Source: Sulfuritalea sp.
GTDB taxonomy: Bacteria; Pseudomonadota; Gammaproteobacteria; Burkholderiales; Rhodocyclaceae
Reading direction: 5' to 3'
DNA: 64,000 nucleotides
Assembly (NCBI GenBank): GCA_030247575.1
Contig: JAOTRV010000018.1
Span: forward strand, 1-64,000
Shown here: one piece after another, positions 59,701-64,000 of the stretch
Layout of the letters: every line of letters begins with the position of its first letter
How positions within the stretch are numbered: the first letter of the stretch is position 1
Notes under the pieces: generated by a model
Databases searched by the model: none
What the model saw: only the letters and a program-made list of their open reading frames with translations
Told to the model about the DNA's origin: nothing
Made by a program: the position numbers and the translations under genes

Positions 59701-59732
59701 AAAAAGGGTTTCCGGCGATTAACCGGAAACCC
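59701..59732 (-). terminator. Rho-independent terminator of tRNA-Pro
   Basis: On the minus strand GGGTTTCCGG (59732-59723) pairs perfectly with CCGGAAACCC (59715-59706) over a seven-base loop, followed by TTTTT (59705-59701). It starts 10 bases after the tRNA 3' end. Confidence 0.92.
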
Positions 59733-59742
59733 TTGGTATTAC

Positions 59743-59819
59743 TGGTCGGGGCGGCGGGATTCGAACTCGCGACCCCTTGCACCCCATGCAAGTGCGCTAC
59801 CAGACTGCGCCACGCCCCG
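59743..59819 (-). tRNA. tRNA-Pro (anticodon GGG)
   Basis: A 77-base cloverleaf with encoded CCA: acceptor CGGGGCG with CGCCCCG, anticodon stem CTTGC/GCAAG enclosing ATGGGGT (anticodon GGG), and T loop GTTCGAATC. On the minus strand a TATAAT (59834-59829) lies 10 bases upstream. The tRNA-Pro next to merR-ihfA-pheT is common in betaproteobacteria. Confidence 0.95.
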
Positions 59820-59928
59820 ACGGGCCGAATTATAACAAAGGAAACGCCCGTCGACGCTATGTCGGCACGCGAAGCGCAATTCCCGACATGCACGGCACGC
59901 GCCGGGAATTCCACTTCGCCGGCCGGCG

Positions 59929-60300
59929 TCAGGCGACACCGAGGAATTCGATGATGGAAGCGATTTCGGCACGCAGTGATGCCTGCCCCGCTTTGGGCGC
60001 GGGCTCCGCCACTTCATGGGGTTTGCCGGGGGCGTCCTCGAGACGGTTGCGCGCACCGCTGATGGTGAAGCCTTCCTGATACAGCAGTTCGCGGATGCGC
60101 CGCACCAGCAGGACTTCATGATGTTGGTAGTAGCGACGGTTGCCGCGCCGCTTGACGGGCCGCAGTTGCGTGAATTCCTGCTCCCAGTAGCGCAGGACGT
60201 GCGGCTTGACCCCGCACAACTCGCTCACTTCACCGATGGTGAAGTAGCGCTTGGCGGGAATCGAGGGAAGTTCGTCCCGGCTATGGCTGGCCGCTGTCAC
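59929..60300 (-). CDS. MerR-family transcriptional regulator
   Basis: A 123-residue regulator with an N-terminal winged [23 protein letters not shown] and [20 protein letters not shown]. There is only a short helix and no metal-binding Cys set, so the effector is unknown. It overlaps the end of ihfA by 20 bases, on the same strand. A MerR-like gene after ihfA is a conserved feature of proteobacterial pheST-ihfA loci. Confidence 0.88.
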   Translation of the reverse strand: MTAASHSRDELPSIPAKRYFTIGEVSELCGVKPHVLRYWEQEFTQLRPVKRRGNRRYYQHHEVLLVRRIRELLYQEGFTISGARNRLEDAPGKPHEVAEPAPKAGQASLRAEIASIIEFLGVA

Positions 60301-60586
60301 GTGGGAAAGCCTCCACCGCTGCCTTCAGTTTCTGGCTGGCGTGAAAGGTGACGACGCGGCGAGCCGTGATCGGGATCTCCTCGCCGGTCTTGGGATTGCG
60401 TCCGGGACGCTGCGGCTTCTCGCGCAACTGGAAATTGCCGAAACCGGAAAGCTTCACGCTGTCGCCCTTCTCCAGCGCGAGGCGCACTTCGTCGAAGAAG
60501 GCTTCGACCATATCCTTCGCCTCACGCTTGTTGAGGCCGACTTTTTCGAACAGCAGATCGGCGAGTTCCGCCTTGGTCAATGTCAT
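60281..60586 (-). CDS. ihfA: integration host factor subunit alpha
   Basis: A 101-residue HU/IHF-family DNA-bending protein: [20 protein letters not shown] and the beta-arm with [14 protein letters not shown], whose Pro intercalates into [12 protein letters not shown] and the position after pheT identify the alpha subunit. It bends DNA at IHF sites for transcription, replication and integrase reactions. It is 17 bases downstream of pheT. Confidence 0.95.
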   Translation of the reverse strand: MTLTKAELADLLFEKVGLNKREAKDMVEAFFDEVRLALEKGDSVKLSGFGNFQLREKPQRPGRNPKTGEEIPITARRVVTFHASQKLKAAVEAFPRDSGQP

Positions 60587-60603
60587 ATCAGCTCCGACTG
60601 CAT

Positions 60604-62982
60604 CTATCCGCGCAACGACGCCTTGAAGTCGCGGCGGGCGATTGCCAGCAGATTGGCGATCACCGCCTCGACTTCCGCATCCTCGAGAGTACGTTGAGTA
60701 TCTTGTATAACTATACGAAACGCAAGGCTCTTTTCGTTTTCCGCCAGCCCCTTACCCTGATACACATCGAACAATGCCACATCACGCACGATGGCCGGCG
60801 CGGCGGCACGCAGGGCCGCCAGCAAGGGGGCCAGTGTCTGGACCTGCGGTACCACCAGGGCCAGGTCGCGGACCACCGCCGGGAAGCGGGAAACCTCGAC
60901 ATAGTCGGGGAAAGGCGTTGCCAGCAAGTCGGCCAATTCGAGTTCGAAGACTACAGGAGCGGTACCCAGCTCGTATTTCTGCACCCAGCGCGGATGCAGT
61001 TCGCCGACTATACCCACCGGCCGGCCATCGAGGCCCACCGCGGCGCAGCGACCGGGATGCAGGGCCGGATGCTCCGCCTGGCTGAACTCCAGGCGGTGCG
61101 GCGCGAACAGGGCCTCGACGTCGCCCTTGACGTCGTAGAAATCCACGCGGCTGGCCGGTGCGCCCCATTGTTCGGGCACAGCCGGACCTGCGGCAAGGCC
61201 GCCCAGGCGCAACGGCTGGGCGAAGCCCGGAACCGGGCCGGCAGCCGCGTCGCGCTTGAAGCAACGGCCCAGTTCGAAGATGCGGACCCGTTCCGTCTGC
61301 CGTTTGCGATTGGCGACCAGGGTTCCGACCAGCCCGCCGATCAGAGAGGAACGCATCACGCCCATCTGGCTGGCAATCGGATTGGCGAGTACGACGGGCG
61401 CCGCGTTAGCTGCAAAATCGGCCTCCCACGCGGCATCGACGAAGCTGTAGGTCACCACCTCGTGATAGTCGCGCTCGGCGACCAGGCGACGCAGAACCAT
61501 CGGCCGGCGGCTCGTCTCGGTCGCCGGCATCATGGCCATCAGGGCCACCGGCGGCCGCGACGGCACGTTGTCGTAGCCATGAATGCGGGCGATTTCCTCG
61601 ATCAGGTCTTCCTCGATTTCGATGTCGAAGCGGAATGACGGCGGCGTGACGAGGAAATCATCGCCCTGTCGCTCCAGCGCAAGACCCAGGCCCCTGAGCA
61701 TGCCTTCGATACGTTCCACGCCAAGGCTGATGCCGAGCACCCTTGCCGCGCGCGCCGTGCGCAGGCGCACCGGCTTGCGCGAGGGCAGATGCGCGGCGGA
61801 AACCGCTTCCGTAACCGGACCGGGCTGGCCGCCGCAAGTCTCGACGATCAGTTGCGTCGCGCGTTCGATGGCCTTGCGCTGCAGTTCGAAATCGACGCCG
61901 CGCTCGTAGCGGTGCGACGCGTCCGAGCTGAAGCCCAGTGCGCGGGCCTTGCCGGCGATCGCCGCGGGCGGGAAAAAGGCGCTTTCGAGGAACAGGTCTT
62001 TGGTCTGGTCACCAATACCCGAATGTTCACCGCCCATGACGCCGGCCATCGCCAGCGGCTTCTCGTCGTCGGCGATCAGTGCGGTGTCGGCCGACGGCGT
62101 CACGGTCTGTTCGTTCAGCAGCAGCAGCTGCTCGCCGGGTTTGGGCAGGCGCACATGGATCGAGCCCGAGAGTTCCGCATCGTCGAAGGCGTGCAGCGGC
62201 TGGCCGAGTTCGAGCATCACGTAGTTGGTGACATCGACCAGGAAGGAGATCGAGCGGATGCCGCTGCGCTCGATGCGCCGCTTCATCCATTCCGGCGTCG
62301 CGGCGCGGGCATTGACGCCGCGGATGATGCGGCCGCAGTAACGCGAGCATGAAGCGGGGGCATCGAGCACCACCTGGCGCGTGTCGGTCACGGTCGCCGC
62401 AACCGGCTTGACCTCGGGCACCAGCAGCGGCGCACCGGTCAGCGCCGACAGTTCGCGCGCGATGCCGAGCAGCGACAAACAGTCGGCACGGTTCGGCGTG
62501 AGCTTGAGGGTGATCAGGTGATCGTCGAGGTCCAGATGGCGGCGGATATCCTCGCCGACTTTCGCATCGGCAGCCAGCGGCAGCAGGCCGCCATGATCGT
62601 CGGACAGGCCGAGTTCGCGTGCCGAGCACAGCATGCCGGAGCTCTCGATGCCTCGCACCTTGGCCTTTTTGATCTCGATGCCCGGCAGCCTAGCGCCGAC
62701 CCGCGCGCACGGAACCTTCATGCCCGCAGCGACATTCGGTGCGCCGCAGACGATCTGCAGCGGAGCGGCTTCGCCGACATTCACGGAACAGAGCTTGAGC
62801 TTGTCCGCATCGGGGTGCATATCGACGCTCAGAACTTCGGCGACGACGACATTCGAAAAGTCGGCGCCGGCGGGACGGCGCTCCTCGACTTCGAGGCCCG
62901 CCATGGTCAATACATGGCAGAGTTCCTCGCTCGACAAGGAGGGATTGCAGAGGCTGCGCAGCCAGGATTCGGAGAATTGCAT
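60604..62982 (-). CDS. pheT: phenylalanyl-tRNA synthetase beta subunit
   Basis: A 792-residue beta subunit. Order: tRNA-binding OB fold (about residues 40-150), B3/B4 editing domain (about 215-370), B5 domain (about 400-470), inactive class II-like core, and C-terminal ferredoxin-like anticodon-binding domain (about 700-790). The start [20 protein letters not shown] matches the family. One base separates it from pheS. Residues about 35-42 overlap a copy of the dispersed repeat without lengthening the protein. Confidence 0.95.
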   Translation of the reverse strand: MQFSESWLRSLCNPSLSSEELCHVLTMAGLEVEERRPAGADFSNVVVAEVLSVDMHPDADKLKLCSVNVGEAAPLQIVCGAPNVAAGMKVPCARVGARLPGIEIKKAKVRGIESSGMLCSARELGLSDDHGGLLPLAADAKVGEDIRRHLDLDDHLITLKLTPNRADCLSLLGIARELSALTGAPLLVPEVKPVAATVTDTRQVVLDAPASCSRYCGRIIRGVNARAATPEWMKRRIERSGIRSISFLVDVTNYVMLELGQPLHAFDDAELSGSIHVRLPKPGEQLLLLNEQTVTPSADTALIADDEKPLAMAGVMGGEHSGIGDQTKDLFLESAFFPPAAIAGKARALGFSSDASHRYERGVDFELQRKAIERATQLIVETCGGQPGPVTEAVSAAHLPSRKPVRLRTARAARVLGISLGVERIEGMLRGLGLALERQGDDFLVTPPSFRFDIEIEEDLIEEIARIHGYDNVPSRPPVALMAMMPATETSRRPMVLRRLVAERDYHEVVTYSFVDAAWEADFAANAAPVVLANPIASQMGVMRSSLIGGLVGTLVANRKRQTERVRIFELGRCFKRDAAAGPVPGFAQPLRLGGLAAGPAVPEQWGAPASRVDFYDVKGDVEALFAPHRLEFSQAEHPALHPGRCAAVGLDGRPVGIVGELHPRWVQKYELGTAPVVFELELADLLATPFPDYVEVSRFPAVVRDLALVVPQVQTLAPLLAALRAAAPAIVRDVALFDVYQGKGLAENEKSLAFRIVIQDTQRTLEDAEVEAVIANLLAIARRDFKASLRG
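62859..62881 (+). repeat. dispersed 23-bp repeat, copy 10, inside pheT
   Basis: Matches the consensus but lies antisense to pheT, in a different reading frame from the other genic copies. Compared with remembered E. coli PheT there is no net insertion here, so this copy may be coincidental. Confidence 0.4.
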
Positions 62983-62983
62983 G

Positions 62984-64000
<1,017 letters not shown>

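Noticed and set aside
60700-60725. loxP-like or recombination site (TATAACTATACGAA) in pheT
   Set aside because: No inverted 13-bp arms; it is simply an A+T-rich run of codons in the conserved PheT C-terminal domain.

Overview
The window is a G+C-rich (about 60-65% by eye), densely coded stretch of bacterial chromosome. Several gene orders point to a betaproteobacterium, probably near Rhodocyclales: surE-pcm-nlpD-rpoS, dapA-bamC-metallohydrolase, pheS-pheT-ihfA-merR-tRNA-Pro, and kdsA-eno-ftsB. Most genes are core housekeeping functions. The organism call rests on synteny and protein resemblance only.

Layout. Bases 1-14767 carry core genes: a hydrolase fragment, RNA modification (truC, an RlmI-like methyltransferase), deaD, a gamma-carbonic anhydrase, the leftward group pyrG/kdsA/eno/ftsB, a SapC-family gene, and prfB with its programmed +1 frameshift followed by a SEC-C/TPR protein. 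Bases 14768-27536 are an accessory island. It holds one leftward polycistron, hsdM / DUF4062-HATPase-wHTH protein / 43-codon ORF / hsdS / gajA / gajB / hsdR / YgjP-like metallopeptidase, plus a rightward antitoxin-PIN toxin pair. A complete Gabija-type pair (OLD nuclease and UvrD-like helicase) therefore sits inside a type I restriction-modification operon. The island lies between prfB and lysS, which are neighbours in many proteobacteria. Bases 27547-33532 are lysS, mnmC, an M48-like lipoprotein, gltX and tRNA-Val. A 1-kb relic of an integrative element follows, bounded by a perfect 56-bp duplication of the tRNA-Val 3' end. It holds an integrase fragment, a truncated phage-type regulator and a 21-bp-period repeat array.

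Bases 34589-48510 carry a flavodoxin-like protein, lysC, a small HTH regulator, a radical SAM protein, queD, a three-gene acyl-CoA/GST/enoyl-CoA hydratase operon, tRNA-Ser, a Bax-inhibitor-1 protein, rlmD, an Ala/Pro lipoprotein and dapA-bamC-metallohydrolase. Bases 48613-64000 carry a histone-deacetylase-like enzyme, the MoxR-DUF58-transglutaminase-mltB cluster, surE-pcm-nlpD-rpoS, a FemAB/GNAT-like protein, two small unknown proteins, tRNA-Pro, merR, ihfA, pheT and the 3' part of pheS.

Across the window I also see a dispersed imperfectly palindromic 23-bp repeat. It has ten copies: five between genes, and five read through inside deaD, mnmC, mltB, pheT and the FemAB-like gene. Two copies in opposite orientation bracket the restriction/Gabija operon.
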